Assembly (NCBI GenBank): GCA_027563935.2
Contig: CM050450.1
Location: 34,459,439-34,523,438, forward strand
Source: Costus lasius
Taxonomy: Eukaryota > Streptophyta > Magnoliopsida > Zingiberales > Costaceae
Direction of reading: 5' to 3'
DNA: 64,000 nucleotides
Part shown: positions 23,539-34,480 of the stretch, piece after piece
Numbering within the stretch: position 1 is the first letter of the stretch
Layout of the letters: each line of letters starts with the position of its first letter
The notes under the pieces: model-generated
Told to the model about the DNA's origin: nothing
Seen by the model: only the letters and a program-made list of their open reading frames with translations
The model's database searches: none
Made by a program: the position numbers and the translations under genes

Positions 23539-24450
23539 GGTTTTCTATGCATCTTTGTATGATTGCTTAAGCTTATGTGATCCATGTTTGCGTGTACAAG
23601 CTTAGATCTAGTTAACATGCGTTTTTTCTTTAAGTTTTTGTACATGCGAAACTTGAAGTATGTTATCATTGGCGCATGTTGTTCTTGGCGCATGCTTAGT
23701 GTTTTTCTTAAAAACCCTAATTAACATGCGCGACTCACTCTAGATCTAAGGCTCTACTATAAACCCTTAAACGGGTTATTAGGGTTGAAGTCACCCCTAG
23801 TTTAGATCCAACAGTCTGATCAGACTATCTGACAGCCTGAATGGGTCGACCAGATAGCACCTTGGCGCAAGCCTATGGTGGCTATAGGTCGACTGCAGAC
23901 AGGTGTGTAGCGAAGTCTGATTGAGACGATTAATGAACGCACCTGAGTTAGGCCCGGGGTCACGCCCGCTTGCCAGACCTCAGTGTGGTCGTTCAGCCCT
24001 GACGCATGCATGGTTGACCTTATGGTCGACTCAAGTCAGTTAGGACTTGGTGCATGCAAGGGCAGTGGATCTGACTAGGTTGGATGAGTGGATCCCTAGT
24101 AATGGATCGTTGTAAGGTTGTAGGGCAAATAAGGAAAAATTAAAATTGATCCCAAGGGGTTTTCGAAAATTTTAATTTTTTTGATGGATCACTTGATTGC
24201 TGATTGGATGCATGTGTTTGTCTATTTAGTCTTATGTGGGCTGCCCATGTTAAATCTGTGCTGTGCTGGGGCCTGCGTGCCTGGATTTAAAAATTGTAAA
24301 TTAATTATTGTGATCTGCGCATCACATTGTTTTAATTTATAAAATGTAAGTGACCTGCGTGTCACTCTTGTCTAGATAGTTAAATTTGTAATTTAATTTG
24401 ACAAGAGCACAGTGCACACTTGGCAGAGGCGCATGCAGCAAGTGGCTGGA

Positions 24451-24487
24451 CCAGGTGGGAGGTCTAGGGTTCGACCCTAGGACCTGG
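24451..24487 (+). other. Inverted repeat / stem-loop in copia leader
   Basis: GGTCTAGGGT pairs with ACCCTAGGACC around a TCG loop (one bulged G), and CCAGGT/ACCTGG extends the stem outward. The minus-strand copia has the same structure at about 60902-60928 with the loop changed. GGGTTCGACCC resembles a tRNA T-arm, but no other tRNA parts are present. Confidence 0.65.
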
Positions 24488-24811
24488 CGCATATTCCTGG
24501 TGGGCGCACCTGTGCTGCAGATGGCGCTTGGGCCCAGGTTTGGGCCAGATGAGCAGCAAAAGACCCATGAAGAGCAAATGAAGACTTAAGTTAGGTTAAG
24601 GTCTTCTAGGGCTATGGGCTTTTACCACATAAGATACATGCTTTCTTTTATTGTATAATATTAGAATTGCATGTTTAAGTTTATCTTCTGCTATCACCAT
24701 AGGAATTGCATGATAGTGAAGAAGATAAAAGACCGTTAAAATCCAACGCTAAAATATCAAGCTCGTAAGCCTTCTGACGCGAAACCTCACTGTTCTGATT
24801 ATCGTTGGAGC

Positions 24812-24837
24812 CGTGTTGTACCCACTCAGTGGGCACG
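24812..24837 (+). other. Leader hairpin H1 (copia)
   Basis: CGTG, a TTGTA bulge, CCCAC, loop TCA, GTGGG, CACG: a 5-bp upper stem and a 4-bp lower stem with a one-sided bulge. The minus-strand copia has it at 60543-60568. Confidence 0.7.
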
Positions 24838-25017
24838 TCCATCTATCTTCAGACGGTGCGGGATTACACCTGCGTGTTACAGAGTAGGGATTTATCCCTT
24901 CTCGTTGCTCAGCATAGCACGTGGTGGTCCAGGGAGTAGGTCGGGTCAGCTTGACCGTGTAGGCTACATATGTGGCGCATATGGTAGCACATGGAGGCAG
25001 CCATCTGTGGGATCAGA

Positions 25018-25049
25018 GACTGTGTTGTACCAACTCAGTTGGCACAGTC
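25018..25049 (+). other. Leader hairpin H2 (copia)
   Basis: GACTGTG, a TTGTA bulge, CCAAC, loop TCA, GTTGG, CACAGTC: the same bulge and loop as H1, with a C-G pair replaced by A-T in the upper stem and a different 7-bp lower stem. The minus-strand copia has it at 60331-60362. Confidence 0.72.
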
Positions 25050-25351
25050 TGCTGGATTGCCCAGATGAAGGGGAATCGCACGGGTTGGCGATTGGCTGGG
25101 ATGCCTACCAGAAACTAGTGCTTGTACTCTCTGTGCATCTTATCTCGCCTGAGCGGGACGCGGAGACCAAGTATGAAATCTGGATCCCATCTCACTAAAA
25201 GAGTGCTACTCTTTCGGGCTGTTTTGCTGGATTTTTCAGCCAGATAAAATAGTGAGAAAAAGAATCTTTCTTAAGTCCTGATCGATTCTTATACATTGAT
25301 ACTGACCTTGCTGTTCTTGCATTGTTGTAGATACCTGCAGCAACGAACACC

Positions 25352-28300
25352 ATGAACTTCAATGTGCGATCCCTACTGGAAAGGGAGAAGTTTGCTGGGC
25401 CGAACTTCTCTGACTGGTTTGGACACCTTAAGATCATTCTTAAGGCAGAGAGGAAACTGTATGTCCTCGAGACGGCGATACCGCCGCAGCCCGCTCCGAA
25501 CGCCGCAAGGGCGGTTCGGGAAGCCTATGAAAAGCACGTCAATGATAGCATTGATGTCGCTTGCCTGATGCTAGCGTCTATGACGCCACCGCTGCAGCGT
25601 CAGCATGAGGATATGTCAGCTATACAGATTATAGCAAACCTCAAGATGTTGTATGCTGCACAGGCGAGGACTGAACGCTATAATTTGACTAAGCTCTTCT
25701 TTCAGAGCAAACTGGCTGAGGGGAGCCCAGTGGGAGCGCACGTGCTCAAGATGATTGGGCACAAGGAGGCTCTGGAGAAACTGGGGCACACCATCAACCA
25801 GGAGCTTGCTGTGGACATTATTCTGCAGTCTCTCCCGCCATCATTCGACGCGTTCATTATTAATTTTAATATGAACAAAATCGATTGTACTCCGGCAGAG
25901 CTGCTGAATATGCTCTTGACCACTGAGGAGACTCTGAAGGGTAAGCCTTCGACCTCTGTCTTGATGGTTCCTTCAAGGAACAAGAAGAAGGGGAAGAAGG
26001 GCAAGGCCCCGGTCAAGAATTACAGCAAGGCTCTGAAGCAGAAGGTGAAGCGGTCCAAGGAATACAGGTGTTTCCACTGTGGCCAGCTGGGTCACTGGAA
26101 AAAGGACTGTAAAGCGCTCCAAGGAGATAGGAGGGGAAGCATCGCTTCTGGCTCAGGTATATTCGTGACTGAGGTCATGTTTTCTTCTTCTATATCATGG
26201 GTGTTGGACACTGCATGTGGAGTTCACATTTGTTCAAATGTACAGGAACTCAAGAGAAGAAGGCAGGTGGGACAGCATGAGGTGGACCTACGAGTTGGAA
26301 ACGGGGCACGGGTTGCTGCTGTTGCTGTAGGAGACTACTTCATTCCTTTACCATCTGGCATTGTATTGGAACTAGACAATTGTTATTTTGTTCCCAGTAT
26401 AACTAAAAATATTATCTCCATTCCTGCTCTTGTCAGGAAGGGGTTTTCCTTTGAATGCAATATTTCAAAGTGTATTTTGTCTTATGATAATATTGTTTAT
26501 GCAACTGGTTCAATTAACAATGGGTTATTCATGTTGGACATGGAAAGTTCTATACAAAATGTTGATATTAAGAAAGCCAAGTATGCTGATGACAGCACCT
26601 TGCTGTGGCATAGTCGTTTAGGCCATATAAACGAGAAACGCATTAAGCGGTTGCATGATCATGGACTGCTGGGATCATTCTCCTATAAGGAGATTGATAC
26701 ATGCAAAGCTTGTTTGATGGGTAAAATGACGAAGTCACCTTTTCCTCACAAAGGTCAAAGGGCTTCAGGTTTACTTGACCTTATACACAGTGATGTGTGT
26801 GGGCCATTTAGTGAACATGCCAGAGGTGGCTATCAGTACTTCATTACCTTTACTGATGATTTCAGTAGATACGGGTATGTCTATCTGATGAGACATAAAA
26901 GTGAATCTTTTGACAAGTTCAAAGAGTTCAAGAATGAAGTACAAAATCAGCTAGGCCGAAATATCAAGGCACTTCGCTCAGATCGAGGTGGTGAATACCT
27001 AAGTCATACGTTTACTGACTATCTAAAGGAGTGTGGGATTATCTCACAGCTCACTCCGCCAGGAACACCGCAATGGAATGGTGTGTCCGAGAGGAGAAAT
27101 AGAACGCTACTTGATATGGTTCGTTCTATGATGAGTCAGGCTACTCTTCCATACTCCTTTTGGGGTTTTGCGCTGGAAACAGCTGCAAAGATACTAAACC
27201 GAGTGCCATCCAAAGCAGTTTCTAAAACTCCATATGAGTTATGGTATGGGAAACAGCCAAGCTTGACATTTATCAGGATCTGGGGCTGCGAGGCTTATGT
27301 CAAAAAGCTCGCCTCTGGGAAACTAGAGAGCAGATCTGACAAATGTATCTTTGTCGGTTACCCTAAGGAAACTAAGGGTTATTATTTCTACGATCCCAAA
27401 GAGAACAAGGTTTTTGTTGCTCGGACGGCCATATTTCTTGAGAAGGAGTTTCTTCTGCAAGAGGCCAGTGGGAGAGAAATAAAACTGGATGAGAATCCAG
27501 AGGAAAGACAAAGTGATCAAGCACAGTTGGATGAGCCTGAGCCGGTAGAACAGGTTATTGAACAACCTGAGGCTCAAATATCACGGGAACCGCGAAGATC
27601 GGGTAGGATCCGTCGACAGCCTGAGCGCTATGACGGAGTCTACATCATTGACAATGATGAACCCCTCACTTATGCGGATGCGGTCAGTGGACCGGAGTCA
27701 GCGAGATGGCTTGAGGCTATGCGCGCCGAGATGGACTCCATGTCAGATAACCAAGTCTGGGATTTGGTTGATCCGCCTTCGGGAGTTATCCCTATAGGCT
27801 GTAAATGGATCTTCAAGAAGAAGATTGACATGGATGGTAACGTGGTTACCTATAAAGGCAGGCTAGTTGCGAAAGGTTTCAAACAAATCTACGGGATAGA
27901 TTATGATGAAACTTTCTCACCTGTAGCCATGTTTAAGTCTATTCGGATTCTTTTCGCGATAGCTGCATATTATGATTATGAGATTTGGCAGATGGATGTG
28001 AAAACAGCTTTCCTTAATGGAAATCTGGATGAGGATGTGTATATGACACAACCTGAAGGTTTCACTAATCCAGCAGATCGTCATAAGATATGCAAGTTAA
28101 AGAAGTCCATTTATGGACTTAAGCAAGCATCTAGAAGCTGGAATATTCGTTTTGATGAATCAGTCACTGAATTTGGTTTCATCAAGAACGAGGATGACCC
28201 GTGTGTATATAAGAGGTTTAGTGGGAGCGTGATTACTTTCCTAGTCCTCTACGTCGATGACATCTTGATCATTGGAAATGACATTCCTGAAATGCATGCT

Positions 28301-29234
28301 GTTAAAGCATGGCTGAGGAAGTGTTTCCAGATGAAAGATCTAGGAGAAGCAGCCTATGTGTTAGGTGTGAAGATCTACAGGGATAGATCTAAGAGGCTTC
28401 TCGGGCTGTGCCAGAGTACTTACATCGATAAGGTCCTGGAGAGATTTCATTTAGAGAATTCTAAACGTGGATATCTTCCAGTCAGACATGGTCTGAGTCT
28501 TTCGAAGAGTCAGTGTCCACAAACACAGACTGAGAAAGATGAAATGGACAATACGCCTTATGCTTCGGCTATTGGTTCCATTATGTATGCGATGTTGTGT
28601 ACTCGCCCAGACGTCGCTTACGGGTTAAGCGTAACCAGTCGTTTCCAAAGTAATCCAGGTATGGCGCACTAGATTGCAGTCAAGAACATTTTAAAATATC
28701 TGCGGAGGACCAAAGATATGTTCTTGATATATGGTGGTCAGGAAGAACTCAGTATTGAAGGATATACTGACGCTTCGTTCCAGTCGGACCAGGATGATTT
28801 CCGATCGCAATCAGGCTATGTTTTTAGCTTGAATGGAGGTGCAGTGGTGTGGAAGAGTTTCAAACAGTCAACTGTTGCTGATTCCACAACAGAAGCCGAG
28901 TATGTTGCAGCCTCGGAAGCATCCAAGGAGGCAGTCTGGATTCGTAAGTTCGTGAGAGAACTTGGTGTTGTTCCTTCGAGTGTCGATCCTTTGGTTATCT
29001 TCTGTGATAACACTGGAGCAATCGCACAAGCAAAAGGAACCACGGTCGCACCAGAAGTCCAAGCACATACTGAGACGGTTTCACTTGATCAGGGAGATCA
29101 TAGATCGTGGCGAGATCAAAATCTGCAAGGTTCATACAGATGACAATCTGGCAGACCCGCTTACCAAGCCTCTGGCGCAGCAGAAGCATGAGAAGCACTG
29201 TAATAATATGGGTTTGAGATTTCTCAACCATTAG
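25352..29234 (+). pseudogene. Copia gag-pol polyprotein (one nonsense, one frameshift)
   Basis: The ATG at 25352 opens MNFNVRSLLEREKF. Gag ends with a CCHC knuckle CFHCGQLGHWKKDC at residues 240-253. The protease motif reads WVLDTACGVH. Integrase follows (HSRLGHINEKRI, FTDDFSRYGYV, LRSDRGGEY, GVSERRNRTL), then RT with YVDD at residues 967-970, then RNase H. The order PR-IN-RT-RH is that of Ty1/copia. TAG at 28670-28672 replaces a Trp, and an extra A at 29032-29035 shifts the last ~65 codons. Otherwise about 1,290 codons are open. The frameshift is shared with the left unit, the nonsense is not. Confidence 0.95.
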
Positions 29235-29243
29235 ATTAAGTGC

Positions 29244-29254
29244 AAGTGGGAGAT
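29244..29254 (+). other. Polypurine tract, plus-strand copia
   Basis: AAGTGGGAGAT directly precedes the LTR, the expected primer for plus-strand DNA synthesis. Confidence 0.85.
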
Positions 29255-30969
29255 TGTTGGGGTATGCCCTTAAGGCTAATGTTTGAGGCCTATGGGAATG
29301 TATTTGTATCATGTAATAAACTGTTATGTTTATAAAGGCATGGTTGTTATTCAGTTAGCTACATTGTCTGCTGCAATATATGTTCTTCTGAATAATGTCT
29401 CAAAGCTGTTCAGCTCGGCTGACATGCTATTATGTCCTTAGTCGATATATCTTGGTGAACATGAGACAGCCTTGATATGATTGAGACTAATATGTGTTCT
29501 AATCTTATAGGATGCTTCGAGCATGGAATAAGATGTAGACTCATGGGTACATTGGATGTACTGGACAGACCCTACTAGGATGTTCAATTGTTTGTCACAA
29601 TGTGAATATTCCTTGATTAAGACAAGTGGCACATTTCCTCTGACTTGAGATCACTTGTGTTTTCTAAATGATGATTGTCATTGTTTTGAGGTAGTTCAAT
29701 ATCATTTGAAACATAATGATTATAGACTATCTTGGATGGTGAGCTTGAGTCAGGTTAGAGCACTAGTGATAGACATAGGATTGCCGTCTCCTTGTTTAAG
29801 GAGTGTGATGTTCTAAAGGGGCCCCCTGGATGAGATGATTGAGAAAGTGTATGGCCATACCCAGGTGACAGTGTTCATCTGTTCTAATCATGCTCATCAT
29901 ATTGGAGTTACGAGCTTGACAGGCTTGTCCAATAAGAACATCCAGTGGCAAAGGAAATATGTATGCTTTGTGATTTGATTCACACTTGTGCTGTTTTTGG
30001 GTGTAGTCTTGGAAGACTCATTTCTTTATATCGGGAGATAGTGATGTGTTGCTAGATACCCCTCACTGATCGTGATAATGAGAATTATCGTTACCGACAT
30101 TTAAAGGAAACCCTTAGGGTCGCACAATTTGATGATATGGCTTACTTAAGTCAGATCGTGTGGACTGAATTGTTTGGGTTCAGTTTAAAGGGAATTAGTC
30201 TCTGATTGTAAGTGAGATCTGGTCTGATCATGTTTGATTGATTAGGGCTTAAGATCGGTAAGCTTCGATCGAGAGAATAGATGCCAGATCGGTCAGATCA
30301 GGGGCATCGAGGAGATCGACGGTTAGATCGGGAACCTTAGGGTTTATTTAAGATCTAGACTAGATCATTGGCTTGATTGGTTCTTAAACCGAACCAAAGT
30401 GAACCGGCTCACTTGATGAGCGCATGGTTCAAGGGGAGAGGAGTTGGCGACAAGTTCACTTGGCGTGAACGTTGGGGTGAGGAGTGGTTACTATTTTTAG
30501 TAACCATGATCTCCACTTGGTGGGTGCTCTCGTCCGAATAGAGTATTCTCTATTTTCGCCACTTCAACTTATTTTTCCCTCTCGCCCATATTCCTCTCGA
30601 GATTATTGTGTGAGTGTGGCGACGCTTGACGCTTGACGCTTGAGGAGGATTCGGCCAAGAAAGATTGACATCTCATTTTCCCTTCACTCGTCAAAGGACC
30701 TCTTGGAACCTTGCTAGCACAAGGAGCACCAAGAGAGATAGCGACATCATCTTGTGTGTGACGACAAGGAGAAGATCTCGTTTGATCTTTGCTTCCAAGC
30801 CGCCATCTAGAAATGGCAATGGTATGGATCGAATCACCTCTTATGCATTCGGGTTTTCTTTAAGTTGATTATATAAGGTGCATGCGATTCTTAGAGACCC
30901 TATCCGCTGCTTGAAAACTGAATATGCGCCATGCTGGGTTTCGCCCCCCTCTAGAAAGGGGTTCCAACA
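29255..30969 (+). mobile_element. Copia LTR, right copy (1,715 bp)
   Basis: Starts TGTTGGGGTATGCC and ends GGTTCCAACA; apparently identical to 21810-23524. It is followed directly by element X internal DNA. Confidence 0.93.
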
Positions 30970-31348
30970 GCCCTCTGCTCCGGGAAGAGATCTCGTATAT
31001 CTCTCATCGGCATACCCTCTATGCCGGATTCCTCGTCACTCGCTTGGTGACGGCATCGGAGTCCTCTGCTTCGAGAAGAAGTCTCGCTCATAGACTTCTC
31101 ATCGTCGCCACCCTCTGACGACGGCATCAGAGCCCGCTGCTCTGGGAAGAAGCCTCGCAGACTTCTCATCGTCGCCACCCTCTAACGACGGCATTAAGGC
31201 GGAATCCTTGTCTCTGTTGGTGCGCCGCCTGCACACCTGCTACTTGTCCAAGTAGCATTGTCATCTCCTCCATTCCGGTCAAGTCGATACCTTCTCGACT
31301 CGGTCAGTCCGTCACTATCTTCGCTGGAAAACCTCGCTCTGATACCAT
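30970..31348 (-). mobile_element. Element X internal remnant with PBS and gag start
   Basis: On the minus strand a PBS (TGGTATCAGAGC, 31336-31347) follows the X LTR, and an ATG at 31271-31273 opens MEEMTMLLGQVAGVQAAHQQ, which looks like a gypsy gag start. A degenerate tandem repeat of about 67 bp, roughly three units with GTCGCCACCCTCTGACGACG, fills 30990-31190 and breaks the frame. The copia array cuts off the rest. X is therefore an LTR retrotransposon, lineage uncertain. Confidence 0.7.
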
Positions 31349-32453
31349 TGTCATGCCCAACTTAATCCAGTCCTCCACGTCACCAACACGCCATGGGACT
31401 GTGTGCCCAAAATCGATTTTGAGATCGATTTCACTCTCCCGCGCGTCTCGTAATCATGTTGACTTGGGTCAACGTGATTTGCCTCGGTTCGAATGCCAAC
31501 GAGACGCCTTCGTCTTCACACGGACGCCGCTCGCATCCGAGGATTGGCGACGAACCTCGCACGTCGGAGGGGACGGGAGGAAGACCGGAAAAGGCATGCG
31601 GCAGGCTCGGACCGTGCATCCGGCCTCAGCCCTTTACTTGCGGAAGCTATCGCGGCCGGAGATGGTGAAGGAGGTGGCGATGCGTTTCGTCGCCGGAAAA
31701 CACAAAGAGCTCATCGGAGAAGACACCGAAGAAATAGAGAAATTTACGTTGCTGGCCAGACAACCTACATAAACCCTATACAGAGCTCTCCCTCGCCCCC
31801 TCACGTCGATGACACCTCGTCGTCGACTTTACAGATCGCTGATCGCTCGTGCCACCGTCGGGAGAGACGGAGGAGATTGCCGCCGGCTCCGATCCCGCCT
31901 CCCCCTCCTCCTCTGGACAGAGCTTGGGAAGTGGACTGCGCTCGACGACTCTCAGAATAGGGGAGAGCCGCCCGTCGCCTCCTCCTTCTTGGACCCCCCC
32001 TACCCTACTTTCCTCTCGTCGTTTCCGGCTTTAAGGAGGAAGGACGCCTCCTCCATTGGGAAGACAGCTGCTGCCAGCTCGCCTTCCTTCCTCGTCCGAG
32101 ATCTCCTCCGCTAATCTCGCCTCGTTTCCTTCTTCATCCGCCAATTGCAGCCTCCGCCGAATCCGCACGTCTCGTCCGCATCTGCGTCCACCGATCCTGC
32201 CGGAGATGATGCCGAAAACGCTGCCGTTGATTCTGCCGTCGGCCTCGCCGCAGTTGGCGTCAGGATGGCGTCCAGAGGGACGCCAGTGGATCAGCGCCCT
32301 GGGGACGAAGCCGCTGCTTCGTCCGTTGCTCCGCGTCCGATTTCAGTGGTCAACTCCTCAATGTTGACCAAGAAATCGAGGTGCAGCCAGGGGATTGGGC
32401 TGTGGCCCAATCCGATTCCTCCTAGCCCGGTCCATCAAGGTTTGATCCTCACA
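31349..32453 (-). mobile_element. Element X 5' LTR (minus strand, 1,105 bp)
   Basis: On the minus strand it starts TGTGAGGATC and ends GGGCATGACA. It is followed on the plus strand by CTAGC (32454-32458), matching the CTAGC before the other X end at 12756, so X is 12761-32453 with all later insertions inside. The LTR is GC-rich, which creates long spurious frames on both strands. Confidence 0.87.
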
Positions 32454-34480
32454 CTAGCCATCTCGTCTTCTACAAAAACCTTGCTAGTCTGCCACTAAGT
32501 TCACCGCCAAGGAATGAGTTCGTTGTTGGTAAGCTCGTTCCCCGAATAGAAATTGCAAATATCTCCAGTTGCCACCAAACGTCTGAACTCGTTACGAATT
32601 TACGGTGCCGCCCGGGCTAAAACGAATCCAACATCAGAGCTTCTCCTTTGCAAAAAAAACCTGGGGCGAAATCAAAAGAATCTTCCATGCCAGCATCTTA
32701 TCCAGAAATCGCCTCCTCCAAGCTGCCACTGCCTGAATGAACTCGCTCCTGGCGTCGCCTCCAGAACCCGTCGCTAGGCTGCTACAAGCTTGATCAGCTT
32801 CCAGAATCCAAATCCTACAGAAATCCTCTCCAATCATCGCCGGAGTACATTCTCTGCTACCAAGCTCATCTTCGGAACTCGTTTTCTGCTGCCGGAGCTT
32901 TCTTTCTCTGCCCGCTGAATTGAAACATGCCGCCGTTAAACTCATTTATAGGGCAGAGCAGAAATCATCCCCAAATTTGTTGGTGAAGCTTTCAAGGCAG
33001 AGATCATCGCCAATCCTGCCGTGAAACCCTCAACCGACAACCAGGACCCTTTCATCGAATCTGGTCACTGTAGGTTTTATCCCACCATGGAGGAAGGAGT
33101 TGGTCTCGTCACTGAATCCACTCGCCGTTAAACTCATCGTAGAGGCAGAAGTTTGTTTCCGTCTCCAGCTTGAGTCACCATCCTTCCCAATACAAACCTT
33201 CTACCGGACCTGCTCACTTCCGAGAGGAAGAAATTGGAAGCCGGGAAGATAGTTGAAGGCGCCTTCCATCAGACTTGCTCACTATCGAGAGGAACAGGAA
33301 GGAGGATAGTTAGAAAGCATTAAAAGTAAAGGGGAGATAAAAATATGCGTCTAAAAAGCATGAAATAAAAAGATTAGAAAATTTTATTTGACTCCGGGAA
33401 ATTGATTAAGTTCATCGTGATGACGGGTCAGTGTCGTCAATTCACCCCTCCTAATAAGTAGGCGATTGGAATTTGCTTCGCCATTCGATCCGAATCAATT
33501 TGAATGTTTGTCCCATGATCCATTTATCCAAACTTTGAACGCTTGGCTTATCTGTCCATTCATCCAAATCTTGAATGTTTGGCCAACGGCTCATTCACCC
33601 AATTTTAAAGTTTGGTCCTACGACACGTTCATCCAAACTTTGAACGCTTGGCCCATTGGCTCGTTCATCTAATTTCGAACACTTAACCCATTAGTTTGTT
33701 CACCCAATTTAAACATTTGGTCCCATGGCCCATTCATCTAAACTTTGAACGCTTGGGTTATCGGCCCATTCCTAGAAATTCCGAACGCTTGGCCTATCGA
33801 CTCATTCACCTAATTTTGAATGTTTGGTCCCACGACCTATTCATCAAATTTTGAATGTTTGGCCCCACGGCTCGTTCATCCAAATTCGAACATTTTGTCA
33901 CACGACCCGTTTACTAAATTTTAAACGTTTGGCCAATCAGCCCGTTTATTCAAATTCTGAATGTTTCGCCCATCGACCCATTCACCCAAACCTCGAACGT
34001 TTAGCCCAGTGGCTCGTCCACTCAACTCGTCCACTTGATTCAAATATAGTCATGGACGATAAATTCCTGAAGCGTATTATTAATAACGTTGTTTGGGAGG
34101 TGCGTACATCGATACTTCATATCGGAGCATAGTTCCTCAACGTTTTTACAATGCAACTCAGATTTTTCTTCATAACCTATGTCACATGTACATCAATCTC
34201 GATGGTGTACTCATCAAACTGTAAATCGTGTCGTGACACAGAATTATGAATAATATTATTCTTTCAACTATTTGCCTTTACTTTGTTATATGTTATAGAT
34301 CTCTTAATCAAAGGTATCTTAAGCTCCTTAGGGGTAATTAACAATGAATGCTTGCATTCATTGGAAGCTAGAACCTACTAAAACAAATAGCCTTATAATT
34401 TATAAGGTGAATTTGAAACGATCGCACTACTTTTTTAATATTTCAATTTATATTGAAATTTAACCAAAAAAGACCCCACA
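32454..34480 (+). mobile_element. Solo LTR, family Z, copy 2, right part
   Basis: Continues copy 2 after element X. It carries the common Z modules GTTTGGGAGGTGCGTACATCG (34093) and GATCTCTTAATCAAAG (34300), also seen at 7468 and 8343 in copy 1, and ends GACCCCACA. Its internal minisatellite differs completely from copy 1. The first 900 bp are C/T-rich and show no gene. Confidence 0.8.
33480..34050 (+). repeat. Minisatellite (~34 bp, GAACGCTTGGCCCATCG type) in Z LTR copy 2
   Basis: About 16 degenerate units built on TTGAACGTTTGGCCCA and TTCATCCAAA. It sits just before the GGGAGGTGC module, near where copy 1 has its own different minisatellite. Confidence 0.82.

Larger units (their letters stand above)
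23539..25351 (+). other. Long untranslated leader of plus-strand copia (1.8 kb)
   Basis: There are 1,813 bp between PBS and the gag ATG and no convincing coding frame. The minus-strand copia keeps a leader of about the same length (60029-61832) with the same landmarks, so the leader is a conserved part of the family. It holds an inverted repeat at 24451-24487 and two related hairpins at 24812 and 25018, listed separately. Roles in packaging, dimerisation or translation are possible but not shown by sequence. Confidence 0.7.
20865..30969 (+). mobile_element. Tandem Ty1/copia structure: pol fragment - LTR - gag-pol - LTR
   Basis: The order is 3' pol (20865-21789), LTR (21810-23524), PBS, leader, gag-pol (25352-29234), LTR (29255-30969). 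Positions 20865-23524 repeat at 28310-30969, exactly 7,445 bp further on, with one difference found (G/A at 21226 and 28671). The middle LTR serves both units. This fits unequal recombination, with the left unit's 5' part later lost in the deletion that fused it to the chromovirus. The right edge lies in the internal region of element X; the left edge and therefore the TSD are lost. Confidence 0.9.

Noticed and set aside
24398..24589. 63-codon frame in the copia leader
   Set aside because: Not kept open in the minus-strand copia, so not a conserved leader peptide.
31353..32498. Proline/arginine-rich frames
   Set aside because: Inside the element X LTR; open on several frames because of GC content.
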